Source: Elusimicrobiota bacterium
Lineage (GTDB): Bacteria; Elusimicrobiota; Endomicrobiia; Endomicrobiales; Endomicrobiaceae
Direction: 5' to 3'
Length of the DNA stretch: 6,402 bases
NCBI GenBank assembly: GCA_031256695.1
Contig: JAIRQB010000062.1
Coordinates: forward strand, 1 to 6,402
Below the pieces are notes generated by a model. The model was not told the DNA's origin and ran no database searches. It worked only from the letters and a program-made list of their open reading frames with translations. The position numbers and the translations under genes are program-made. Positions 1-6,381 of this stretch are shown here, piece by piece. How positions within the stretch are numbered: position 1 is the stretch's first letter; each line of letters begins with the position of its first letter.

Positions 1-26
1 ACTTTTAATTCTTTTAAATTGCATTT

Positions 27-1271
27 CTAAACTCCAAATCTTCTAACCGCTGTCAGTTTTGGAAATCTTTCAAGGTTTTCAACGGGAATTAAAGCGGTTT
101 GAGCAACTCTTCCTGCAGATATTTCCAAAATTCTCTCGCCCGTAAAGCCGTCAAATAATTCTCTAACGGCAATACGTATAGGCTCAAATTGATAAGGACT
201 TAAAAATTCTATTGACTCTCCTACTTCAATTTTATTTTTCACCTCTATTTCAAGCATATTGTTTTTGACGCCTACAACTTTGCCTACGCTCCGCCAAAGA
301 CTTCTGCTTGAAGTGTCGGCATAGTCTTGGGCGCTTTCATTAGGCGTTCCTTTAAAAAACCCTAAAGTATAGCCCCTATTTTGCAGCGCCGAAATTTCTA
401 ACATATAACGGTCAGCATTCCAAGCATCGGGATTGTCAAAATAATCATCTATTGCTTTGCGGTAAACTCTTGCTGTCTGGGCTATATAATAATGGCTTTT
501 ATTTCTGCCTTCTATTTTTAAAGAATCAAAACCGACATTTAAAATCTGATTTAATTTTGGCAGCAGGCATAAATCCTTTGAATTCAAAATATAAGAGCCT
601 CGGTCATCTTCAATAAGTTCTAAAAATTCTCCCGCTCTTAATTCCTCTTCAAATAAAAATCTTGTTCTATATTTCCAACGGCAAGAGTGGGCGCAAAGAC
701 CCCTATTTGCCCCGCGTGAAGCCATAAAAGAGGACAATAGACATCTGCCCGAATAAGATATACACATTGACCCGTGGATAAAAATTTCAAGTTGAATATC
801 AGGGCAGGCTCGCCTAATTTCTACACTTTCTTTAAAACTAACCTCTCTGCCCAAAATACAAAGAGAAGCGCCGCTTTTACGCCAAAAGTCAACTGTTAAA
901 GAGGAACAGATATTTGCTTGCGTTGAAATATGCAGCGGGAGATTTGGAATTTGAGTTTTGACAAGTTGAAAAATGCCGGGGTCTGCTACAATTAGCCCAT
1001 CAGGGGCTATATCTTTGATAATCGGCAATATCTTATTTAACGGCTCCATATCGCTATTTCTTGAAAATAAATTAAGCGCTAAAAAGAGTTTTTTGCCGCA
1101 ATTTTTGGCAATTTTTGCCGCTTCTCTTATTTCATCTATATTGAAAGCGCAAGAAGTCCTCAAACTCAAACCTGAAATGCCGCAATAGACGGCGTCTGCG
1201 CCGTATAAAAGAGCGGTTTTAAAACCTTCTATATCGCCTGCCGGAAGTAAAAGTTGCGGTTTATTTTTCAT
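27..1271 (-). CDS. Peptidase U32 family protein, probable tRNA/rRNA hydroxylase (TrhP/RlhA-like)
   Basis: The 414-residue protein opens with the family-typical LLLPAGD (residues 7-13) and YGADAVYCG (23-31), the start of a TIM-barrel-like catalytic domain. It carries an exact U32 signature from E162 to S180 (ExFxxGSMC, then GRCLLS), with C170 and C177. C193, C197 and C235 (in SKDLC) follow and are candidate iron-sulfur ligands. Residues 325-395 look like the small C-terminal beta domain seen in YegQ-type members. U32 proteins were first called collagenase-like peptidases, but characterised relatives (TrhP, RlhA) use prephenate-dependent chemistry to hydroxylate tRNA U34 or a 23S rRNA cytidine. 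The length is near TrhP (about 420-450 residues), so a tRNA role is my preferred reading, but the exact substrate is inferred. It starts 23 nt after proB and has no strong Shine-Dalgarno sequence, which suggests translation coupled to proB. The TAG stop at 27-29 is inside the window, so the gene is complete. Confidence 0.9.
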   Translation of the reverse strand: MKNKPQLLLPAGDIEGFKTALLYGADAVYCGISGLSLRTSCAFNIDEIREAAKIAKNCGKKLFLALNLFSRNSDMEPLNKILPIIKDIAPDGLIVADPGIFQLVKTQIPNLPLHISTQANICSSLTVDFWRKSGASLCILGREVSFKESVEIRRACPDIQLEIFIHGSMCISYSGRCLLSSFMASRGANRGLCAHSCRWKYRTRFLFEEELRAGEFLELIEDDRGSYILNSKDLCLLPKLNQILNVGFDSLKIEGRNKSHYYIAQTARVYRKAIDDYFDNPDAWNADRYMLEISALQNRGYTLGFFKGTPNESAQDYADTSSRSLWRSVGKVVGVKNNMLEIEVKNKIEVGESIEFLSPYQFEPIRIAVRELFDGFTGERILEISAGRVAQTALIPVENLERFPKLTAVRRFGV

Positions 1272-1294
1272 TTGATTTAAGAGATAGCGGCTTT

Positions 1295-2401
1295 TTAATG
1301 AATTGCCGCCTCTATTTCAGCGGCAAGAGTTAAATTGTCTCTGTGGACAACTTCCTCATCGCTATGCGGGAAAATTTTTTTTATCTCTTTTGACCTCCTG
1401 CCTTTAATCAGCCTCAATTCATCGCTTGAAAAATTTACAAGCCCTTTTGCAAAATCATTTTTTAAATTGTCGGCAATGTTTACCGTATCGCCTCTTTTAA
1501 ATTTTCCTTCTATTCCATTTATGCCTGCCGCAAGCAAACTCTTTCCCTTGGAAGCAATCATCTGAGCCGCTATGCTGTCTACAAAAATGCGCCCTCTTGC
1601 CTTTTTGCCGAATACTATCCACAATTTTTTAGTAGGCAAGCCTGCTTTTTTAGCGCAAAAATGAGTGCCAATATCTTTCTTTTCTACAATTTCTTTTAAA
1701 AATTTATGCTTTGAATTATGGGCTATTATAAAATCTGCGCCGCAAGAAACGGCTATTTTGGCGGCGACTATTTTTGTTTTCATTCCGCCTCTGCCTTTTT
1801 TACTTGAAGAAGCCTCTGATGCGGCATTTTCTATTTCTGCTGTAATGTCTTCTACCTTTTGTAAGAGTTTTGATTTTAATGGAGCGCCTATATAAAAGCC
1901 CTCTACATCGGTAAAAACAATTAAAATCTCAGCGCCTATAGAAGCGCATACTAAAGCGGCAAGAGTATCATTGTCGCCAAAATTTATTTCTTCAACTGCT
2001 ACGGCGTCATTTTCATTTATTATAGGGATTATCCCGCGCCGCAAGAGTTCGGTTAGAGTATTTCTGATATTTATATATTGCCCGCGATTGTCAAAATTAT
2101 CCCTTGTCAAAAGGACTTGCGCTGAAATTATGCCGAATTTTTGAAATCCTTCAGAATAAGCGTCCATTATTATAGGCTGTCCTATTGCGGCAAGAGCCTG
2201 TTTTTGCCTTAAAGTTGCAGGCTTGGCGGATTTTATCCGCCCCATACCTGCCCCAATAGCGCCCGATGTTATTATTATGATTTGATGTCCTAATGCTTTT
2301 AAAGCAGCGGCGCTCTGAGCAAAATCAAAAATATATTCTTTATTTAAAGAGCCGTCTTTATAGGTTAGAGAACTTGTGCCTATTTTGAGTATTATTTTCA
2401 T
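1295..2401 (-). CDS. proB: Glutamate 5-kinase (ProB) with C-terminal PUA domain
   Basis: ProB phosphorylates L-glutamate to glutamyl-5-phosphate with ATP, the first and feedback-controlled step of proline synthesis in the cytoplasm. The 368-residue length matches the two-domain bacterial form. The amino-acid-kinase domain (about 1-245) shows KIGTSSL at 6-12, SGAIGAG at 46-52, INENDAV at 128-134, FGDNDT at 141-146, TDVEG at 164-168 and the GGMKTK nucleotide-site motif at 205-210. The PUA domain spans about 268-345 (KARGRIFVDS, then LLAAGINGIEGKF). It starts at ATG 2401 with GGAG (2407-2410) five bases upstream. ProA, the next enzyme of the pathway and often adjacent, is absent: the following gene is a U32 protein. 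A perfect palindrome with a T-tract lies just before the ribosome binding site and may separate its transcription from dctM. Confidence 0.96.
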   Translation of the reverse strand: MKIILKIGTSSLTYKDGSLNKEYIFDFAQSAAALKALGHQIIIITSGAIGAGMGRIKSAKPATLRQKQALAAIGQPIIMDAYSEGFQKFGIISAQVLLTRDNFDNRGQYINIRNTLTELLRRGIIPIINENDAVAVEEINFGDNDTLAALVCASIGAEILIVFTDVEGFYIGAPLKSKLLQKVEDITAEIENAASEASSSKKGRGGMKTKIVAAKIAVSCGADFIIAHNSKHKFLKEIVEKKDIGTHFCAKKAGLPTKKLWIVFGKKARGRIFVDSIAAQMIASKGKSLLAAGINGIEGKFKRGDTVNIADNLKNDFAKGLVNFSSDELRLIKGRRSKEIKKIFPHSDEEVVHRDNLTLAAEIEAAIH

Positions 2402-2411
2402 TTATGCTCCG

Positions 2412-2436
2412 AAAAAACAAGCATTTGCGCAAATGC
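2412..2436 (-). terminator. Perfect palindrome plus T-tract between dctM and proB
   Basis: Positions 2421-2436 are a perfect 16-bp palindrome, GCATTTGCGCAAATGC. On the minus strand it is followed at once by TTGTTTTTT, the layout of an intrinsic terminator placed 15 nt after the dctM stop. The hairpin would have a 6-bp stem with a GCGC loop, so it is weak by terminator standards. The same sequence could be an operator for a dimeric repressor, since it sits directly upstream of the proB ribosome binding site. I cannot decide between these from sequence alone. Confidence 0.5.
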
Positions 2437-2451
2437 CATTTCTAAAATAGA

Positions 2452-3747
2452 CTAATAGATTAAATCCACTATTCCCGTAGAGAATACAGGGACAAAGGTC
2501 AGCAGAAGCAAAACTATAAGTAAAACAGCATAGAAAGGCACGGATTCTTTTATAAAAGCGGCAATTTTGCATTTTGTAATGCCGCAAGTGACAAGCATAA
2601 GAGTTCCAACAGGCGGAGTAATACAGCCTATAGCGCTGTTAAAGATAAAAACCATAGCGAATTGTATATCAGATATGCCGAAGGCTCTCGCCACAGGCAC
2701 AAGTAAAGGCACTAAAACAATCATACTCGCATTTCCCTCTACAAACATTCCCACCCCTATTAAAAATAAATTCACCAAGATTAAGAAAATGTATTTGCTT
2801 GAAATTGATGTCACCATAAATTCAGCAAGGGCTTGCGGCACTTGCTCTCTTGTCAAAATCCAAGCAAAAGCGGAAGCCGCTCCAATAATTAGCATTATGG
2901 AAGCGGTGGTCAAACAAGTCTCTTTAATTGCTTTTATAAAATCTTTAACAGTCATTTCTCTATAAATTAAAGCAAGTATTAGGGCATAGACTATCGCAGC
3001 AGAACCCGCTTCAGTGGGCGTAAAAACTCCAAAACGTATGCCGCCGATAATTACTATCGGCAATAAGAGAGAAGGAACGGCGTCTATCATAGTTTTAAGA
3101 AAACTTTCTTGTATCTTTATATCAGTAGTTTTTTGATAGCCGCGCTTAATTGAAATAATCATTACAAAAATCATAAGAGATATGCACAAAAGCGCCCCCA
3201 CTCCAAAACCTGCCACAAAAAGTTTCCCCACAGAGACATTAGAAATAGAGCCGTAAATTATCATAGCAATGCCCGGCGGGATTAAAGGCGTAATCATTGC
3301 AGAGACAGCCGTCAGCACAGAGGAAAATTCTTTTGAAAATCCTTTCTTTTCCATCTCAGGCACGAGCATTTTTGCCTGCATAGCGGCATCGGCTAAATTA
3401 GAGCCTGAAAGACCGCCCATAACTGTTGCCGTTAAAACAGTAACTTGCCCCAGCCCGCCCGGTATGCCTAATTTTGAAATAATCACATCGCAAAACCGTA
3501 TAACTCTTTTTGTAACCCCTGAATAATTCATAATAATTCCGCTGCAGACAAAAAAAGGTATTGCAAGAAGCGGTATATTTTCCATACCCGCTACAACCCT
3601 TTGAGCCATAATTTGTATAGGAATGCTGGGCGTTAAAAGACAATAAAGGGCAGAACTCGTCAAAAGAGATATAAAGACCGGGACTTTTAAGAAAAGCATT
3701 ATCAACATAATAAATGCCGCTATTATCAAAACCGTTGAAGATTCCAT
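2452..3747 (-). CDS. dctM: TRAP transporter large permease subunit (DctM)
   Basis: DctM is the large inner-membrane subunit of TRAP transporters, which use the sodium or proton gradient to import organic acids and similar solutes delivered by a periplasmic binding protein. The 431-residue protein is almost all hydrophobic segments, and its length is typical of a stand-alone DctM (about 425). Family motifs are clear: NIPLLAIPFFVCSG (57-70), GGLSGSNLADAA (111-122), the first-half IPPG (156-159) with IYG and VSVGKLFVAG (171-180), FTPTEAGS (242-249), FVEGNASMIVLVPLL (335-349) and TPPVGTLM (377-384). It starts at ATG 3747 with AGGAG (3754-3758) six bases upstream. No DctP binding protein or DctQ small subunit flanks it, and it is not long enough to be a DctQM fusion. 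The substrate cannot be told from this subunit. Confidence 0.95.
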   Translation of the reverse strand: MESSTVLIIAAFIMLIMLFLKVPVFISLLTSSALYCLLTPSIPIQIMAQRVVAGMENIPLLAIPFFVCSGIIMNYSGVTKRVIRFCDVIISKLGIPGGLGQVTVLTATVMGGLSGSNLADAAMQAKMLVPEMEKKGFSKEFSSVLTAVSAMITPLIPPGIAMIIYGSISNVSVGKLFVAGFGVGALLCISLMIFVMIISIKRGYQKTTDIKIQESFLKTMIDAVPSLLLPIVIIGGIRFGVFTPTEAGSAAIVYALILALIYREMTVKDFIKAIKETCLTTASIMLIIGAASAFAWILTREQVPQALAEFMVTSISSKYIFLILVNLFLIGVGMFVEGNASMIVLVPLLVPVARAFGISDIQFAMVFIFNSAIGCITPPVGTLMLVTCGITKCKIAAFIKESVPFYAVLLIVLLLLTFVPVFSTGIVDLIY

Positions 3748-3791
3748 TTTTTTCTCCTGCCTGATATATTTAACTGCATTGTCTGATATGC

Positions 3792-3805
3792 AACTTTACA
3801 AAGTT
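3792..3805. repeat. Short palindrome between the HAD gene and dctM
   Basis: AACTTT and AAAGTT form a perfect 6-bp inverted repeat around a 2-nt centre in the 66-nt gap between the HAD stop and the dctM start. No T-tract follows on either strand, so it does not look like a terminator. It could be an operator half-site pair, but palindromes this short and AT-rich also arise by chance. Confidence 0.3.
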
Positions 3806-3813
3806 ATGGGTTA

Positions 3814-4491
3814 TTAGCGCATATTTTTACACAATCTTTTTTTTAAAAAATCCAATAGTTTTTTATGCGTTTGAAAGGTTTTATCCGCGCCCGCTTTTTT
3901 TAATCTTGCCACGTCAAGCGTGGTTTCAATTGCAAAACAAGTCATATTTGCCGACTTTGCCGCTTTAATTCCAAAAGGGGCATTTTCTATAACCAAACAA
4001 TTTTTAGGCTCAATGTTTAGCGTTTGCGCGGCAGTCAAATATGGGTCGGGATAAGGTTTGCCCCTTTTTGTCATATCCACAGTGACTATAGCGTCAAAAT
4101 AGCCCATAACTTGTTTAGGCAAAACTTCTTTTACTATAACCATACCTGAACCTGTCACAAGACCTACAGCAAAACCTTCTTTTTTTAAAAATTTGATTGT
4201 CTCTACAGCATTCTCAAAAAGACGAGGCTGAAAATGTTTTAAAAAAATTTTTCTCTTTTGAGATAAAAGTTTAGCAGTTTTTTGAGGCGTTAAAGGAATG
4301 CCCGCTTTTTTAAATAAATTTTGCAGTATTATCAAAGAATCTTTGCCCTCAACTTCAAAAATATATTGCGGCGTCATTTTTATGCCGAAAGGTCTTAAAA
4401 ATTCATACCAAGAAATATAATGGTATGGAATAGAATCAACTACAGTGCCGTCCATATCAAAAAGAAAACCTCTAATCTTTGTTGTTTTCAC
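3814..4491 (-). CDS. HAD-superfamily hydrolase, beta-phosphoglucomutase-like subfamily
   Basis: This 225-residue cytoplasmic enzyme has the four HAD motifs in order: FLFDMDGT (9-16, nucleophile D12 and acid/base D14), LVTGS (111-115), K145 in RGKPYPDPY, and VIENAPFGIKAAKSA (167-181). The helical cap lies between motifs I and II (about 18-90). The layout is that of the beta-phosphoglucomutase/phosphatase group, which acts on small phosphorylated sugars or related metabolites; the substrate is not predictable here. Motif IV reads E-N where many relatives have E-D; E169 is kept, so activity is not clearly lost. The start is GTG at 4491, supported by GGGAG at 4498-4502 six bases upstream and by the distance to the DxD motif. 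The gene lies between queE and dctM, and I see no reason beyond proximity to tie it to either. Confidence 0.88.
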   Translation of the reverse strand: MKTTKIRGFLFDMDGTVVDSIPYHYISWYEFLRPFGIKMTPQYIFEVEGKDSLIILQNLFKKAGIPLTPQKTAKLLSQKRKIFLKHFQPRLFENAVETIKFLKKEGFAVGLVTGSGMVIVKEVLPKQVMGYFDAIVTVDMTKRGKPYPDPYLTAAQTLNIEPKNCLVIENAPFGIKAAKSANMTCFAIETTLDVARLKKAGADKTFQTHKKLLDFLKKRLCKNMR

Positions 4492-4553
4492 TTTAAACTC
4501 CCATTTATTTGTTTTTCATTCCGCTCTACTCGCTATTGCCGTTTCCCACAATT

Positions 4554-4580
4554 CTTAACTTTTCAATTTTCACTTAACTT
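4554..4580. repeat. Direct repeat of CTTAACTT in the queE-HAD spacer
   Basis: CTTAACTT occurs at 4554-4561 and again at 4573-4580, 19 nt apart, within the 96-nt noncoding spacer at 4492-4587. The rest of the spacer contains a slightly more GC-rich patch (about 4528-4552, minus strand GGGAAACGGCAATAGCG) that does not resemble a gene or terminator. It may be a remnant of a dispersed intergenic repeat. Confidence 0.35.
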
Positions 4581-4607
4581 TATAACTCTATTTCAGATTA
4601 TAAAGTT
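4576..4607. repeat. 10-bp inverted repeat straddling the queE stop codon
   Basis: AACTTTATAA (4576-4585) and TTATAAAGTT (4598-4607) are perfect inverted copies separated by 12 nt. The queE TAG stop (4588-4590) lies in the loop. The stem is AT-rich with only one G-C pair, and no T-tract follows on the minus strand, so it is not a convincing intrinsic terminator. Confidence 0.45.
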
Positions 4608-5364
4608 TATGCATTTGCGGCATCACTCTGACATCATTTAAGTCTTTTGCGGCAATTGAGCGAAATAAGAATATGTCCTGCAATTTTCCTTTATCTTTAC
4701 TTAATGAGGGTTGCAAAATAAGGGGAATATTCTTTGAGACTGCCTTTATTATTTCGGCTGATTTTACAATTTCAATGAGTTTTGTCTCTTTTGTAAGCGC
4801 TATTTTGACAAAAACGGCTTTGCCTGCATTAGAAGCGGTTTGCAAAAATTCTTTATGTTCTTTCCAAAAACTTTTTCCGCAAGCGGAAGGCATTTTAAAA
4901 TCCATAGAAATTATAGAGCATAGCGAAACTATTTTTTTTAAGTTTTGCGGCATAGCGCCGTTTGTCTCTAAATAAACTTCAAAGCCTTCTTGCAAGGCAA
5001 GAGGCAAGAATTCTTTTAGAAAATCTATCTGTAAAAGCGGCTCTCCGCCCGTAATTGATATTGATTTTAACCTTTGCTTGCCGCAAAATTTCGGCAAAAT
5101 CGTCGCTTTTTTATTCTTATTATAAAGTTTGACTGCCTCTCTTATAATTTCTGGAGCGGTTAAAAACTTCGTTTTAGAAGAGATTTTTTGAGAATTTGCC
5201 GTATCGCAATAGGAACATTTTATATTGCAGCCTGCAAATCTGACAAAAATCTGAGGCATTCCCGCATAAATGCCTTCGCCTTGATATGAGAAAAAAATCT
5301 CATCTGTCGGCGCGCAAAGGCGCTGTTTTTTGACATCAGAGTATTCTTTTTTAGATTTCCTCAT
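4588..5364 (-). CDS. queE: 7-carboxy-7-deazaguanine synthase (QueE), radical SAM enzyme
   Basis: QueE converts 6-carboxy-tetrahydropterin to 7-carboxy-7-deazaguanine, the ring-contraction step of preQ0/queuosine synthesis, using a [4Fe-4S] cluster and S-adenosylmethionine. From the ATG at 5364 the protein has 258 residues. It shows the QueE entry motif FFSYQGEG (24-31), the cluster motif C46-x3-C50-x2-C53 within FAGCNIKCSYCDT, the SAM-binding GGEP (106-109), ETNG (133-136) and a C-terminal PQMHK. The same frame is open to 5496, but that would add 44 basic residues without family similarity and would overlap queC in another frame. The 5364 ATG has a good ribosome binding site and is preferred. 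It follows queC by 53 nt, so the two are almost certainly co-transcribed. Confidence 0.95.
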   Translation of the reverse strand: MRKSKKEYSDVKKQRLCAPTDEIFFSYQGEGIYAGMPQIFVRFAGCNIKCSYCDTANSQKISSKTKFLTAPEIIREAVKLYNKNKKATILPKFCGKQRLKSISITGGEPLLQIDFLKEFLPLALQEGFEVYLETNGAMPQNLKKIVSLCSIISMDFKMPSACGKSFWKEHKEFLQTASNAGKAVFVKIALTKETKLIEIVKSAEIIKAVSKNIPLILQPSLSKDKGKLQDIFLFRSIAAKDLNDVRVMPQMHKLYNLK

Positions 5365-5371
5365 TGCTTTT

Positions 5372-5379
5372 TCCTTTCT
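5372..5379 (-). promoter_or_regulatory. Ribosome binding site that fixes the queE start
   Basis: AGAAAGGA on the minus strand lies seven bases before the ATG at 5364. It supports this start over the upstream in-frame ATGs (5496 and 5487), which fall inside the queC coding region. Confidence 0.7.
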
Positions 5380-5417
5380 CACAATCGCTAATTTAAGTAA
5401 GCGGGGGTTTGCTTTTA

Positions 5418-6056
5418 TTATCTTAATGCCGGGTCGCTTAAATCTGCCTCTCTGAAGCCTTTTGCTCTCAACTTGCAAGAATCGCATTTGCCGCAAGGCG
5501 CAGCAAGACCTCTATAGCAAGACCAAGTTAAGTGATATGGAACTTTCAATTTCAATCCTAATTTAATGATTTGTCCCTTTGTTAAATGCAAAAGCGGCGC
5601 TAAAACCTTTATTTTCAAATTAAGACAGCGGAGCAAATTATTATAGGCATTTATAAATTGCGGGCGGCAATCGGGGTATCCACTGAAATCTATTGAATTT
5701 GCCCCTATAAAGATATTGTTTGCTTTTATTGATTCAGCAAAAGAGAGGGCAAAAGATAAGAAAAGAGTATTGCGCCCCGGAACATATGTAGAAGGCAAAT
5801 GTTTTCTGTTTTCTTTAAAGGCTGGTATTGTTTTGCTTTTATCGGCAAGAGCGCCGAGACCCCAAGGCAAAGCCAAATTGACAATTTTATATTCAACTCT
5901 TGCTGTTTTGGCTATGGCAACGGCTTTTTTGATTTCTTTTTTATGCTTCTGCCCATAATTAAAAATCAAACAAAAACAATGATGTTTTTTAGACAAAGCA
6001 TAGTAGAGACAAGTAGCGGAATCCAGCCCGCCTGATAATAAAATTACTGATTTCAT
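5418..6056 (-). CDS. queC: 7-cyano-7-deazaguanine synthase (QueC)
   Basis: QueC uses ATP and ammonia to convert 7-carboxy-7-deazaguanine, the QueE product, into preQ0, precursor of queuosine in tRNA. The 212-residue protein starts with the PP-loop ATP-binding motif LLSGGLDSAT (6-15). It continues with NYGQKHKKE (33-41), the family block PSTYVPGRNTLFLS (88-101), and GANSIDFSGYPDCRPQF (118-134). It ends with the zinc-binding cysteines C180, C188, C191 and C194 in SCYRG and CGKCDSCKLR. Length and all key residues are normal. It starts at ATG 6056 with AAAGGA (6062-6067) five bases upstream. It is the first gene of the run, with queE 53 nt downstream, and is preceded by a GC-rich hairpin that may control it. 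QueD and FolE, the earlier pathway enzymes, are not in the window. Confidence 0.97.
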   Translation of the reverse strand: MKSVILLSGGLDSATCLYYALSKKHHCFCLIFNYGQKHKKEIKKAVAIAKTARVEYKIVNLALPWGLGALADKSKTIPAFKENRKHLPSTYVPGRNTLFLSFALSFAESIKANNIFIGANSIDFSGYPDCRPQFINAYNNLLRCLNLKIKVLAPLLHLTKGQIIKLGLKLKVPYHLTWSCYRGLAAPCGKCDSCKLRAKGFREADLSDPALR

Positions 6057-6087
6057 TTTAGTCCTTTAAGTTAAATGGTTTTTCATT

Positions 6088-6136
6088 AAAAAAGAAAGGA
6101 GGCGCGACCTCTGCAATCCAGCAGCGACGACGCCTC
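6088..6136 (-). terminator. GC-rich hairpin with T-tract in the queC leader (terminator or attenuator)
   Basis: On the minus strand, two 16-nt arms (6121-6136 and 6099-6114) pair around a 6-nt loop with 11 Watson-Crick pairs, three G-T wobbles and two mismatches. The base is GAGGCG/CGCCTC and the top is CTGC/GCAG. TTTCTTTTTT follows at once (6097-6088), as in an intrinsic terminator. It ends about 31 nt before the queC start. It may end transcription of a gene beyond the window, or act as an attenuator in the queC leader. The 3' arm can also form a small competing hairpin, GAGG-TCGCG-CCTC (6099-6111). Confidence 0.6.
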
Positions 6137-6147
6137 GCGTGGACGGG

Positions 6148-6187
6148 AGTATATCAATTATTTCTTTAACTCAATGATTTGATTATA
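6148..6187 (-). promoter_or_regulatory. Weak candidate promoter elements for the queC operon
   Basis: The minus strand has a TATAAT at 6187-6182 without a good -35 box at the usual distance. It also has TTGAGT (6174-6169) followed 15 nt later by TATACT (6153-6148). Either could start a transcript whose leader includes the GC-rich hairpin. The spacing is suboptimal and such boxes are common in AT-rich DNA, so this is tentative. Confidence 0.25.
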
Positions 6188-6253
6188 TTTTGTAATAATC
6201 AGCAAACGATTTACTGTTTTGATTAGTTTAAAATTGTGTTTTATTTGAGTTTT

Positions 6254-6274
6254 CAAAGGCAAAAGGCAAAAAGG
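6254..6274. repeat. Short A-rich tandem repeat
   Basis: The plus strand reads CAAAGG, CAAAAGG, CAAAAAGG in succession, three copies growing by one A each. It is flanked by TTTTCA (6250-6255) and TGAAAA (6275-6280), an inverted pair. It looks like slippage-prone low-complexity DNA; no function is evident. Confidence 0.4.
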
Positions 6275-6297
6275 TGAAAATCCTATAACAAAAATGT

Positions 6298-6381
6298 GAT
6301 TCTTGAGTTGCCTTGCCGCTTGGGATTGCAACTCCAGTTGCCTTGCTTTTTGGTTTGCAACTCGTCTTGCGACAGAATGAC
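6298..6381. repeat. Cluster of tandem palindromic repeats (REP/MITE-like)
   Basis: Two tandem units, 6305-6334 (30 nt) and 6335-6363 (29 nt), share the arms AGTTGCCTTGC and TTGCAACTC around different centres. Each is an inverted repeat: GAGTTGC/GCAACTC (7 bp) in the first and AGTTGC/GCAACT (6 bp) in the second. The junction GCAACT-CC-AGTTGC is itself a palindrome, so the arms can pair in alternative ways. A third small palindrome, GTCTTGCGAC, follows at 6364-6373. Outer arms ATTCT (6299-6303) and AGAAT (6374-6378) enclose the set. This organisation is that of repetitive extragenic palindromes or a small non-autonomous mobile repeat; the copy number elsewhere is unknown. Confidence 0.6.

Noticed and set aside
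3398..3643. 81-residue minus-strand frame inside dctM
   Set aside because: It is an out-of-frame shadow of dctM, whose own frame has clear family motifs across the same stretch.
4928..4942. Eight-base A-run (minus strand) in queE as a programmed frameshift site
   Set aside because: The reading frame is intact through the run and the protein matches QueE on both sides, so no frameshift is needed.
5365..5496. N-terminal extension of QueE from the ATG at 5496
   Set aside because: The added 44 residues are basic and unlike the family, overlap queC out of frame, and the ATG at 5364 has a good ribosome binding site.
6066..6086. Six-codon leader peptide (MKNHLT) just before queC
   Set aside because: It has no ribosome binding site and no runs of regulatory codons; a frame this short is expected by chance.
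6099..6136. preQ1-I riboswitch upstream of queC
   Set aside because: The candidate AGAGG/CCTC stem has only a 5-nt loop and lacks the conserved loop and A-rich tail pairing, so the known class does not fit.
6298..6381. CRISPR array
   Set aside because: There are only two adjacent repeat units with no spacer between them, and they are palindromic units rather than repeat-spacer units.
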